Below, in pieces: positions 9,905 through 19,666 of a stretch of DNA of 64,000 nt. This DNA comes from Pilaira anomala. Taxonomy: Eukaryota; Mucoromycota; Mucoromycetes; Mucorales; Mucoraceae. Position 1 is the first letter of the stretch. Each line of letters begins with the position of its first letter. The notes beneath the pieces are model-generated. The model saw only the letters and a list, made by a program, of their open reading frames with translations. It did no database searches and was not told the origin of the DNA. The stretch covers positions 620,001-684,000 of the forward strand of contig JAIXMQ010000005.1 of NCBI GenBank assembly GCA_025716855.1, given 5' to 3'. A program made the position numbers and the translations under genes.

Positions 9905-11539
9905 TTTTTTATTAAACTAAAAGTTACACATGCGCAGAGAGGTGGGACTTGATTAAAATTAAAATAGAATGGGGAAAGGGAAAAAAGGAAAAATGAAAAA
10001 AAAAAATTATAAGTTGATCAAAAGGACTTTTAGTCGATTTTAGAGGGATTAGTGAGTAAGATTGTTACTTGATGATTGATGGTTTTGATGATGTGGTCAG
10101 GTCGGAAAGTTACTTCTTTGATTATTAGTTGCCAATAGTAAAACCAGATATAACAGTGTGTGGTGGATATGAGAACCAAAAGAGGAATGACTTGATCGGA
10201 TTTTGAAGGAAAAGGAGCTTGTAATTGGAACAGTGCGCTTAGAATATGATCAGTAGTAAAAGAAAAGGTGGGATAGCGATGGCTTAGAGCCATCATCCAA
10301 ATATCTTGTTTAATTGAGCATGTAACCAGAAAATAGTCAAGAGATTCTTCTTCAGCATGACATAGGCGGCATTGATGGCTATCGACTGTATCAATTTGGT
10401 GTAAATAAGATGCGGTTGGGAGTTTTTGATTTAGAACCCGATACCATTGTGGTCGAGCTTGAAGTTGATAGAGCAGTGAGGAATAATTGTGGACAAGTCT
10501 ACTCTCATCACTGGTATTAGTTAAAATGTAAGGAAGCAGGTAAGGTTGTAATTTTACTGTACGGTGTATAAGTATATCCTTATTGAGACGGCGGCAAAGT
10601 AACGGCAGCTCCACAAATTCAGAGTCAACTTGTATTCGTAAACGGCGAAGACGGGTATCATACTTGAAGAATTTAGAAGCAGGAAAAGTGCGATGTCTAT
10701 GGAGCCAGTGACCAGAAGGGCACGACCGGAAGAGATAGTGAAGCGGCAACTGAAGCAATGTGGGAAGTGAACACTGAGAGAAGTCATACTTGAAATCGAA
10801 ATGGTCAATAGCTTGGTAGCAAGCCTTGATAATCGATGTTGGATGGTTGATTTCATGCTTGCGCCATTCAGGTACAAAAAAGGACATTTCTGGCGGCAGC
10901 GGTGCTGGAGTAATGAGTGACAAGTGGTATTTGAAGAAAGATCGAACCAGTAGTGACGTATTGGTGGATTGAAATACATGATAAAGATGACGCATTTGAA
11001 GGACTAAATGTTGTTTTGCTGGCTGTAACAGGCCAAGGCCACCTTGAGCCAAGGGAAGACTAAGTTGATTGAAGGATACCAAAGGCCGTTTGTGTTGCCA
11101 TACATATCCATAAACTGTAGATTTTAATTTGTTCAAAAATTGTTGTGTAGGTTGTAATAATCTTAGACAGTACCAAACTTTAGTCATAATTAATGTATTG
11201 ATGACGGTGGCTCGGCGTCGTAACGAGAGATTTCTAGAAGAATACAATTTTACCTGTTCTTGAACCAAAGCAAGTAGCTTATCCTTGAATCATGTCTCGC
11301 TGTTTGATCGTATGTACCATATAAAAGCCAAGGGGTCTAAAAGGATCAATAGAAAATTTTGTATAATATGTAGAAATATCATTCGCAAGGAGAAATGTTG
11401 ACCAATTGTCATCTTTGTTACCACTTAACGAGAATACTTCTGTTTTGGACTGATTAAATTTGGTATTGGATACATTGGCGTACCGTTGAAGGTGATTCTG
11501 AAGTTTCCTAAAATCACCTTATGTATGTAGGATAAATGC
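9902..11539 (-). mobile_element. LINE (L1-type) retrotransposon, 3' half: end of RT, C-terminal domain, 3' UTR and poly(A)
   Basis: The minus-strand ORF 11268-10030 (412 aa) has the L1-clade post-RT thumb/connection pattern (LSLRRRATVINTLIMTKVWY, then QGGLGLLQPAKQ). It ends with a zinc-finger RVT motif CRLCHAEEESLDYFLVTC. Upstream, to about 11539, two more frames continue the RT: GDFRKLQNHLQRYANVSNTK and FNQSKTEVFSLSG, then PFRPLGFYMVHTIKQRDMIQ. A stop or shift lies near 11283 and another near 11516. The 3' end is at 9902, with an A9 tail read on the minus strand. The element is dead, but the 412-codon frame shows it is fairly young. Confidence 0.88.
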
Positions 11540-11559
11540 TTTTTTTTTACACAAAACCA

Positions 11560-12440
11560 CTACGCTTAAATGACGCAGAAGACTTAATGTTGATGAGTTA
11601 ACTGGTGCCCTTGAATCAGTTGCCAGTCTACCAATGGGGAAGTTAAAATAAATACGCGATATAAGAGGATACATACAATATTCTCAAAAAGAAAACGAAA
11701 CCTATTACTGAAACTTTCTATAGAGGATACAAAAATTGAAAGATACAGGCCTACCCTTTTTGTTACATCACTCTCAACCATTACGCTAATTCTATTTTGA
11801 CATTACGCAATTACCACCTAGCTTGACCATAATAGCAGCCAAAAGTCAAAATATGAAAAAATGTGATATTTGAAATAGTGCTTACAACGTATATTTAAAT
11901 AGGAACGTTATATCGCTTATTATAGATGAACAAAAAATACAATGTCTTTTATTAAATAATATACCTATGTGAAGTGATCTCAAAAACTATAATACGAAGC
12001 CAGCAGCTCTTTTATTTTAGCTAAAAAGAAACAGAGCAATATAATTTGGATAATATTTACCAGATCAACACCTCGACATGAAACAGTAATTTTACACTAC
12101 GAATGAAAAAAAAAGGAATTAAATATTGAATTCCTGTAACACTAAGGCACGATCATCCCAAAATAAATAGGCCACAATGATATATATGATATATATATAT
12201 ATAAATATTCATGCTTAAAAAAATCGCTGTATATCATTTTACTTTTTTCACAACATACTTGATTATCAGTATTCAACTGGTATGGGACTAATACTGTGGA
12301 ACAAATAGAGTGTTGCTATATACTACTACTTTCATCAAAGAAGGAATATAATATATACGGTCCAATCTGTGGAATATTATGTTAACGGGGAGTAGTTCAA
12401 TTAATACCATGATTGGAAAAATATATTGAGTTATAGTCTT
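11560..12440. other. AT-rich stretch inside the inserted segment
   Basis: No convincing coding frame. The minus-strand open frame at 11584-11781 is AT-biased. TA-rich patches lie near 12178-12205. Confidence 0.4.
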
Positions 12441-12498
12441 TTTGGATCTAACGCTTTACTGCTCCACATTTAAGTTCAAATGTAAGTATAATTTTATT

Positions 12499-12579
12499 TT
12501 CATTTTTTATTTTTTATTTTTTATTTTTTATTTTTTATTTTTTATTTTTTATTTTTTATTTTTTATTTTTTATTTTTAT
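12499..12579 (+). repeat. 7-bp microsatellite (TATTTTT)n
   Basis: About 11 near-perfect copies of a 7-bp unit, ATTTTTT/TATTTTT. The open frame across it (FYFLFFI repeats) is a by-product of the repeat, not a gene. Confidence 0.9.
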
Positions 12580-12944
12580 AATATAATCTATTTATTCCCC
12601 TACAATTTTCAAATATCTTGTTTTTCATTCTTTTTACATAAAGAAAGAAAACTTTAAGAAACGCTACTAAAAGAAATATTTGTGTGACTAATCGTTGCCT
12701 CAAGTCAACAATAGCACACCCATATATGTTTGAAGATTTTCATACATACCTATGTATGAAATTGCTCCAATGCACGATATGAGATCGTTGTATTGTTGCA
12801 TCTATATAAGTATCGTCGATCGTTGAAAATGCTATCTCTAGTTGCAAAACTGCTTATTGAGGTGGGTTTGAACGATTTTTTTTTTAGTTACACATATTCA
12901 CTTCTATTTTCTTGCTTTTTTCTTGCTGTTTTCTTGCTTTTTTC

Positions 12945-13285
12945 TTGAATAATGATCAAATCGAATCATCCTCTATTTCGCCATTGTGTCTATAATAATT
13001 CAATCAATTTATCTTTATTGTCGTCATTGTCTCTTCCTCTTATTCTTTTTTCGAGTGATGATCAAAGCAATTTATCACTTCATTTTCATTGTTATCTCTT
13101 TTTCTTGTTCTTTTCTTGAATAATAATCAAATCAGTTTATCTTTATCGTCGCCGTTGTCTTTTTCTCTTATTCTTTTTTTGAGTATTGATCAAATCAATT
13201 TATCATTTCGTTTTCATTATTGTCTCTTTTCCTTGTTCTTTTCTTGAATAATAATCAAATTAATTTATCTTTATTGTCGTCATTG
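12945..13285 (+). repeat. Promoter-proximal minisatellite upstream of the F-box-like gene
   Basis: The motif TTGAATAATRATCAAAT recurs at about 12945, 13116 and 13244. Related half-units (GAGTGATGATCAAAGC near 13052, GAGTATTGATCAAATC near 13180) alternate with it, giving a period of about 128 bp with a 65-bp half-period. Units also carry CTTTTTCTTGTTCTTTTC and TTTATTGTCGTCATTGTC. The same units reappear at about 13985-14135 before the dead F-box copy. Confidence 0.8.
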
Positions 13286-13372
13286 AAAAAAAAAGGTCAA
13301 CTATAAAAATAGAGTCATCTTGCTCCACATACTTCTCGTTTTCTTTAACTTCTAAACATTTGCAACTCTACA

Positions 13373-13828
13373 ATGCCTATCACTCAACTCACAAATGAAG
13401 TATTAATCATGATCGCCCGTTTAGTGAATAGAAGGGCTCAATTCAACTTGGCACGTACAAATCGGGAGCTGTACGTCCGAATGCAAAATCTATCAATCAA
13501 CACAACTTTAAATATTACAAGTGATACAAGAGTTGGTAGTTTTTCTTCTATCACCACTAGAACAGTCATCTTACATCTAAGATTCACTGCTATCAACTAT
13601 GAAAGTATCCGAAGAAACTTTCACAGCTTCTCTAATATTCAAACAATTGAAATAAGATGCCGTCAAATTATTCCACTTCGTACTGCCAGGCGATTATTGC
13701 ACACTATCCCTCGTTACTCCGTGCAGCCACTCCAATTGATTGTAGCGTCTGATTCCATCGTCTCTTTTTTAGAAGCTGTCAACATACAAAGAAGGGAGGA
13801 TGAAATCGTGGTTGTTGAAAGACATTAA
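13373..13828 (+). CDS. F-box-like protein, small, intronless
   Basis: 151 aa. The N-terminus ITQLTNEVLIMIARLV...LARTNRELYVRM follows the F-box pattern (LPxEVLxxIxxxL...Lxxtxrxly), which binds Skp1 in SCF ubiquitin ligases. The remainder has leucine-rich-like segments, such as SITTRTVILHLRFTAINYESI and FSNIQTIEIRC, but is short; most F-box proteins are longer, so this may be truncated. The start codon follows a pyrimidine-rich leader with a TATAAAAATA box about 65 bases upstream. It lies inside the segment inserted in the LINE and has a decayed tandem copy at 14250. Function inferred from the N-terminal motif only. Confidence 0.6.
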   Translation: MPITQLTNEVLIMIARLVNRRAQFNLARTNRELYVRMQNLSINTTLNITSDTRVGSFSSITTRTVILHLRFTAINYESIRRNFHSFSNIQTIEIRCRQIIPLRTARRLLHTIPRYSVQPLQLIVASDSIVSFLEAVNIQRREDEIVVVERH

Positions 13829-13984
13829 AAGCTCAAAAAATAAATAAATACTTTTTTTTTTCTCTTATACACTCTAACTCTTAATAAGCCAGTTACGTTC
13901 GATAGAAAAGCTTAATGTCCTAACTTGTACTAAAAATTTACTTTCGCACTGACCGCATTGAGATGGGTTTTTAAATTAAACAGA

Positions 13985-14135
13985 TTTTTCATATCCACTT
14001 CTATTTTCTTGAATAATGATCAAATCAATTTGTCACTTCGTTTTCATCACTTCGTTTTCATCAATTGCTTCTGTTTCTTGTCTTTTTCTTGAATAATGAT
14101 CAAATTAGATTTATATTTATTGTCTTTTTTTTTTT
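13985..14135 (+). repeat. Second block of the promoter minisatellite
   Basis: Carries TTGAATAATGATCAAAT units near 14010 and 14089 and duplicated CACTTCGTTTTCATC. It matches the block upstream of the intact F-box-like gene and marks a segmental tandem duplication. Confidence 0.75.
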
Positions 14136-14249
14136 CTTCATAGGTTGAACCTAAAAAAAAAAAAAAAAAAAAAAGGCCAATTATTAAAGCTGAATCATCT
14201 TGCTGTACGTACTTTTCATTTTCTTTTGCTTCAAAAATGATTATTTAAG

Positions 14250-14709
14250 ATGGATATTATCCAACTACCAGATGAAGTTTTACTCCAAATAACTCGCCAT
14301 AAATAAATACAAAATCTGAATATAACTTGGCCATAACCTGTAAAAGGTTTTTATAATCGTATCCGGGGGTTTGTCTTCAAGAAAAATTTTCGAATTAGAA
14401 TTGACACTGCAAGAATAGGTAGTTTTCTCTTTACAACTACAAAGTATAAATCGATCTGCTTTAAAACAGCAATAATCTCAATTATAATCGGCTTGAAAGA
14501 AATCTCTCTTCATTCTATAATATTCAAACCTTGCATATAATGATAAATCAACCTGTTTCAGTCCGCGTTGCTTTAAAACTATTGGATTGTATTCTCACTT
14601 ATACTTCGCTACCACTCTCATTGCAAATACCAAATTCCTCGTAAAGTTCATTCGAGACAGCTATTGAAAGACGCGGACGGGATGACATTGTATTGAATTC
14701 TTATGGCGA
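14250..14709 (+). pseudogene. Decayed tandem copy of the F-box-like gene
   Basis: Starts MDIIQLPDEVLLQITRHK and then hits a stop. Later pieces (NRIRGFVFKKNFRI, DTARIGSFLFTTTKYKS) parallel RELYVRMQNLSI and DTRVGSFSSITTRT of the intact gene but in a broken frame. The upstream leader (GGCCAATTATTAAAGCTGAA, then TCATCTTGCT) also matches the intact gene's leader. So the whole promoter-gene unit was duplicated and this copy died. Its F-box core fits the consensus better (LPDEVL) than the intact copy does. Confidence 0.75.
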
Positions 14710-14929
14710 TTAGTATACTATCCTTTATTTCTTTTTCATGCTCAAAAATAAAGTAGCTACATTATGCTATTTTTATGCTATTTTTCTCAATTTAGCAAAT
14801 ACATAAAGTCTTGTGTGAGCAGATCAATTCAAGTGAATAAACTCTGAGTGACTGAGTTCAAAGACGTTGAAAAAAAGTCTACGTCACAACTCGTATGTTT
14901 TTAAGGCCCCGGTTTTTGTTTATTCCCAC

Positions 14930-15100
14930 CACACGACTCTTTAACTCTTTTTCTTTCATTCCACACGATTCTTTAACTCTTACTCTTTTTTTCTTTCATT
15001 CTACACGATTCTTTAACCCTTACTCTTTTTTTCTTTCCTTTTGCACGATTCTTTAACTCTTACTTTTTTTTTTCTTTCATTCCACACGATTCTTTCTTTC
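14930..15100 (+). repeat. 40-bp CT-rich minisatellite
   Basis: About 4.3 copies of CACACGATTCTTTAACTCTT plus ACTCTTTTTTTCTTTCATTC, with first and last units partial. It ends just before short open frames at 15105-15362 that I could not support as a gene. Confidence 0.85.
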
Positions 15101-16400
15101 TTCTTTGTATGACTGGTATCTTAATTGTATCTCTTGTAGGCAGTTTGCCTTCCAGTGTTTCATGGGAAAGAGACACCCAAGCAGGTATGCATTACGTGCT
15201 CATTTTTTTTTCTCGCCACGTATGTCTTGCCGCATATCGCTTGTCAAGATCTTGTTTCCCATGTTGTGTTGTGTATCACCTTGCTCCTTCAGGTTTTTAG
15301 ATGATACGTGGAGTGCAATGTTTGTGGTTTGCCGGTTGAATCACATTCATATACATTTTTAACCAATGAAGCAGGACGACTTGAGCTGAGCTCTCAAGTG
15401 TGTTGTTGCGGAGGGAGATTCCAGTCATTTTTATGTTTTTGACCTGGTATAATAGGTAAATATATAGTTTATTATAAATTGTACATTCATTTCTGCATAC
15501 TAACTAATAAATACATCCTGCTATCCCGCTACCTGTATCGCTTGGGTTGAAATTCCCCATAGATGGCAAGCTATGAAAATGGGAGACCCTCAGTTCTACC
15601 TTCACGTGGTGCCTCCTGTTCTTACCGAAGGAACTGATTGAATTATACCGATTTAATAATAAATAAACGTTAACATTTAAAATAATAAAATATGTTCGTA
15701 AAATGTGTGTAAGACCCTAATAGCTATACTTTTCCTAGTTTTATCATACATCTTAAGCCCTTTTGTTCATATTATGTATCCAGTCTGTATTGTTAAATAG
15801 TCTTTTTTTAATGAAAGTCTATACACGCTTTAGTTTGCATTAATTGTAAAATATTTAAATCTAATCCAAAATCTTGTCAAGTTAATTCATGCATCTTTAT
15901 ATTAGTTGCTGTGTTTCAACTAATATACATTACGAACATTTCTGTCAGAGAATACAGCAACGGATAGAAAGGCAGATCTGTGCTCTAACCAGATAAAAAT
16001 CAACGTTTTAAATATGTGCATTATTGAATGATGCCCTTTACATAAAATGAATTAAAGCTCATATCCTAAACAAAAAAAAAAAAAAAAAAAAAAGATACCC
16101 ACAGCAAACTTTTTTAACTAACAAGGAATTCACTTACTGGTTCTGCTAACTATTTCCAGCATTTTACCTATCATGTTTTCTTTTGATTTATTGAAATGAG
16201 GGAGGGGGGTTGCAAATAGGGATAGAGGTTTCAATGCAACAATAATGCAATCCAACGATTTGTTCAACAATCGATCGTTGCTTTGAAAGAGGACTCCAAC
16301 GATTGATACATCAAGTTATGTTAGGGACTCATATTACTGTCAATGCAACAATAAGTAAAAAAAAAATAGTCCAGACTCATGTGTCAATTTTTTTTTTAAT
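15101..16400. other. Region without a supported gene inside the inserted segment
   Basis: Open frames at 15105-15362 (starting MTGILIVSLVGSLPSSVSWE) lack a recognisable family and good splice context. A relatively GC-rich patch at 15525-15645 keeps a 40-codon frame (CIAWVEIPHRWQAMKMGDPQ). An A23 run lies at about 16073-16093. Nothing else is visible. Confidence 0.4.
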
Positions 16401-16403
16401 TAT

Positions 16404-16822
16404 TTAGTGCAAATATCATCAGCGTAGGCAATTGTTTTTACCTGTTGAAGCTGGCCATTATAGATATACTGGTAACCAATGATCGACTCACCTTGTTGGA
16501 TAGAGATTAGAAGTGGTTCCAAAGCAAAGTTAAATAGTATAAGCGAAAGTGGATCTCCCTGTCTTAATCCTCTCTGTTGAAAAACTGTAGGTGAAAAGAA
16601 CCTATTGACATTTACATGCTTCGACCATATTTCCAAAGAAAAGGTTGCTAATACATTTGATAAAGCCAGAGTCAAAGCCAAGACAAGACATTACCTTTTT
16701 CAAATAATGCGGATTGACTCGGTCATATGCTTTTTCTTGGTCTAAGAGTAAACCAATGCCTGGGATATTGGCGATAACGTGTTGAGGATGCTTATAGGCA
16801 CAGCTAAATAAATACGTGATCA
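16404..16822 (-). mobile_element. LINE, central RT palm (LDQEKAYDRV to YADD)
   Basis: Two overlapping minus-strand frames join by one frameshift near 16650. The first reads NIPGIGLLLDQEKAYDRVNP (RT motif A, with the catalytic Asp in LLLDQ). The second reads QQRGLRQGDPLSLILFNFAL (motif B) and TIAYADDICT (motif C, catalytic YADD). It belongs to the same copy as 9902-11539 and 17386-19120. Confidence 0.88.
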
Positions 16823-17385
16823 TTGTAGTTATTATATATATTATTTTATTATTATTATTATTATTATTAAAGCAAGATCATGGTTTAATGCTGGCATAGG
16901 CAAACCACATTACTTTCTCATAGGTTAATAACATAACAAGTTGTCATATATGGAAAGTGACAGTAACAAGAGTTTGCTTAACCTTGCATGAATTTCCGAT
17001 CAAAGTAACTCGCCAATAGATACGCGTAATTATAACTGAGAAGAATCTAGGAAGAAGACATTATATCATATCAAATTATCATCATAACAAAATTATATCA
17101 TAGCAAATTACATCACATCTTTATTGTCATCATTATAACTTATAACCAATAATCATCATGAACATACTTACCTTTACCATATTTATATACATCTCCTATG
17201 ATCTCAATTGATATCATTTTCTGTATGTTTCCGCTAAAGAAAACATATAAATATGACCATCATTTAGATAGTTTTCCCCTTGTCTGATTTTATATCTTTC
17301 TTTCTAAATAAAAATTATCGTAACAAAGTTTTAACGATACTTTCTTCATATCTTTTATTTCTTTAAGTTTTACCTTTTATTTCTC
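16823..17385. mobile_element. 0.56-kb insertion within the LINE RT (possible solo LTR)
   Basis: RT sequence stops after LLHLLLNQARYVLDGKEK and resumes at HPQHVIANIPGIGLL; the DNA between has no RT coding. It has a TGTAGTTATT start near 16824, an (ATT)n run, a TATAAATA box at about 17247 and an AAATAAAA signal at about 17307, as a plus-strand LTR would. I could not fix the ends or a clean 5-bp target duplication. Confidence 0.45.
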
Positions 17386-19120
17386 TTTCCCATCCAAAAC
17401 ATAACGAGCTTGATTCAGAAGCAGATGCAATAAGAGTCCATTTTTACCAATAAACCTTCCCTTCATAAATCCTGTCTGCGTATATTGAATCACATTGTTA
17501 GCAATAGAGCCTATTCGATTATTAATTACCCTTGAGAAAATTTTAGCATCACAGTTTATTAGCGAGTTTGGTCTCCAATTCTTCAAATCAGACAGATCTC
17601 CTTTTTTAGGTAGAAGTCGCGCCCGAATATCTTTCCATGATTGTGGTAATACTTCAGTTTTCAATGCATTATTATAAACTTCCAAAATTAGTGGTTGTAG
17701 AATAGGTATGTTGAACAAAATTTGAAGATATTGGTACCCTAATCCATCGTTGCCTGGGATACTTTGTTTCGGGATCCTTTTAACCTGATCATTTAACTAA
17801 GTCATCTATATCAATGCTGGACATTAGATAATCATTTTCCCGAGTAGTAACGGTTTTATTAAACTGTATAGTATGGAGGTATTGGTCAATTTCATTTTCT
17901 TCCACATGATCTAAGGTATAACGATGTTGATAGTATTCTCGAACTAATTCCCTCATGTCAACAGGATCAGATGTACGATCAACCGGTATTGTTGCGTCAA
18001 TCGTAATATTAATGTTGCCGTTATCACTGGGTCGTTGTATAGACGTCATAAACTGTTGGGCCGTCCGGTGTTGGTGCAAACGTTTAAGAAAACCAGCATC
18101 CTTTTTCTTTTTTTCTCTCCATCTAATTCCAGATTTAATTCCTGCTATTGATGACAATTCTTGTTGTAGCTGTCCTAATTGTGTATCGATTGGGACGATG
18201 AGTTGATGTCTAAGCGCAGCGGTGAGTTTTCCTCGCAATATACGATTACGTTTTCGTTCCAACTGTTTGATAGTATCTTTCCTCCAATTTACATAACTAC
18301 AGCTATAATTTTTTATTACCTTTTTTGTTGATAATTTCACACGATCCCATTTTTCAGCAGGTGTAAGAGTGGAATTGGTTTTCTTAAAGTATGACAATAG
18401 GTTGTGTACTTTTTGAGTGATTTGATTTTGTAATGTATGATGAGTAGCATAGGCTGGATTTGCTCGCCAGAGTCCAGGACCACTAGGTGATTGGCCTACG
18501 ACTATTGACATATGCATGATGGAGTGATCAGAGCAAGTAGAATTTAATCGACTAATTCCTGTATCCTGTAACTTATTTTGTAATAATTGTCCTATATAAA
18601 TGTAATCAATTACCGATGAAATCATCGTGTCATTCCTCGTGCGTTGAAATGTGGGTACTGTAGTCAGGTCATTCACTTGCATAGTATTGTAAAAATATTG
18701 TTCTAGAGAAATGTAAGCCATATTGATGAAGTTGTAGTTCATGATAACGTCCTATTCCGCAAAAGCGAGTAATTGAAGTCATCAGAAATAATTAGCCGGC
18801 TTAAATTAATTGTATCTTGTAGAGGAAATAGCATATTTGCAAGTGGATCAATGTATGCTGGTTTACATTTAATGATCTCGAAAAAAAAGCTCCAGCAGAG
18901 CGAGATGAACGATAAATTCGTGTCTGAAGTACACGCGTAATATTGTAGTTCTCCTGTTGTGTAAGAGTAATATCAGTATGTAGCAGAGAGCCGTTGGTTT
19001 CCCTAGTCGCCTCGGCGTAGGTTTTATGCTTAGATTTTTGTGCGGAGGAAAGCATGTGATGAATTGAAGATCATCATAAAGTTTATTTGTGACGGGTTTT
19101 GAGTAGAAAAAAATAAAAAT
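17386..19120 (-). mobile_element. LINE, 5' part: ORF1 start, endonuclease C-terminus and RT N-terminus
   Basis: From 19055 a frame starts MLSSAQKSKHKTYAEATRET, an ORF1-like N-terminus. After an apparent deletion comes the AP-endonuclease end: KPAYIDPLANMLFPLQDTIN, SDDFNYSLLRN, then SSVIDYIYIG and the catalytic SDH in STCSDHSIMHMS. A 317-codon linker frame (18742-17789) follows. The RT fingers (17718-17377) contain PQSWKDIRARLLPKKGDLSD, LKNWRPNSLINCDAKIFSRV and TGFMKGRFIGKNGLLLHLLL. Several frameshifts are present. Most of ORF1 and the first half of the endonuclease are missing. Confidence 0.82.
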
Positions 19121-19128
19121 AGTGATTT
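19121..19128. repeat. Putative LINE target-site duplication, right copy
   Basis: AGTGATTT, matching 9897-9904, sits just beyond the element's 5' end and 45 bases before the PAC3 start codon. Confidence 0.5.
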
Positions 19129-19172
19129 ACCATGACGTGTTTTATTCACACTTTTTTTAAATAACTTTCAGA

Positions 19173-19640
19173 ATGTCAAGCAATGAAGAATTCCCTTTAA
19201 AGAACAAGCAAACAGCTATTGATATCAAAGGCGTACATACCGAAATTTTATTGACTGGATTCTCGGATAGAATCTTTGTGGTTATTACACAATATGGAAA
19301 AATAGGAAGTTTGGTAAAATATGAAAGCGATCTTAAAAAAAAAAAATATAGTATTTAACAAAAGTAGATTCAAGCAACATTAGATTCAAAGCAGTTCAGT
19401 AATTCAGTTTCTAGTGTGCCTATGAGTACACAATTCTTGATGGGAGAGTCTTCAGGGGAACAAAGTGAATTATATGGATTATATGCTACATCAATTTTAC
19501 AAGCGATTGGAGCAATGAATCCAAATGAAAAGCGACCTTTATTATTGGGTATTGCATTAAAGCCAATTGAATCATTAACAGAGAAACGTAGTATATTTCA
19601 TGAAATTATTGACCAAGTGATGGTTAACCGAGTTTGGTAG
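19173..19640 (+). CDS. PSMG3: Proteasome assembly chaperone 3 (PAC3/Irc25-like)
   Basis: Two exons, 19173-19313 and 19368-19640 (414 nt, 137 aa). The 54-nt intron uses donor GTAAAA and acceptor AAAGTAG and has a TTAAC branch point. Without splicing the frame stops at 19359. The pattern matches PSMG3: KNKQTAIDIKGVHTEILLTG, IFVVITQYGKIGSLI, FLMGESS, LLLGIALK and a terminal NRVW like the human CQVW end. PAC3 pairs with PAC4 to template alpha-ring assembly of the 20S proteasome. The decayed LINE begins 45 bases upstream, so the promoter may have been altered. It is convergent with SPB4, with 26 bases between the stop codons. Confidence 0.85.
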
Positions 19641-19666
19641 TAGTAGTTGAAAATAATAAATTTATT

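Larger units (their letters stand above)
11540..16403. mobile_element. 4.86-kb segment inserted into the LINE at the YADD motif
   Basis: Upstream of this segment (in LINE sense) the RT ends ...TIAYADDICT. Downstream it resumes AFILHT..GDFRKLQ, exactly the expected continuation, so the two halves are one element split by this DNA. On the minus strand the segment starts CTAAATAATTAAAAAAAAAA and ends in an A9 run next to GCATTTATCC. Any target duplication is at most 2-3 bases. Contents: a 7-bp microsatellite, an F-box-like gene, its dead tandem copy, promoter minisatellites and a 40-bp minisatellite. I see no transposase or terminal inverted repeat. It could be an unknown non-autonomous element or a rearrangement. 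Confidence 0.6.

Noticed and set aside
12442..12657. Open frame with FYFLFFI repeats
   Set aside because: Produced entirely by the (TATTTTT)n microsatellite.
9897..19128. Centromere flanked by LINEs, as in Mucor pericentromeres
   Set aside because: LINE content near centromeres is known in Mucor, but only one decayed copy is present here, between dense housekeeping genes. Nothing specific supports a centromere.
19173..19358. 61-aa stand-alone reading of PAC3 exon 1
   Set aside because: It ends in intron sequence; splicing at 19314/19368 restores the full PSMG3 pattern.
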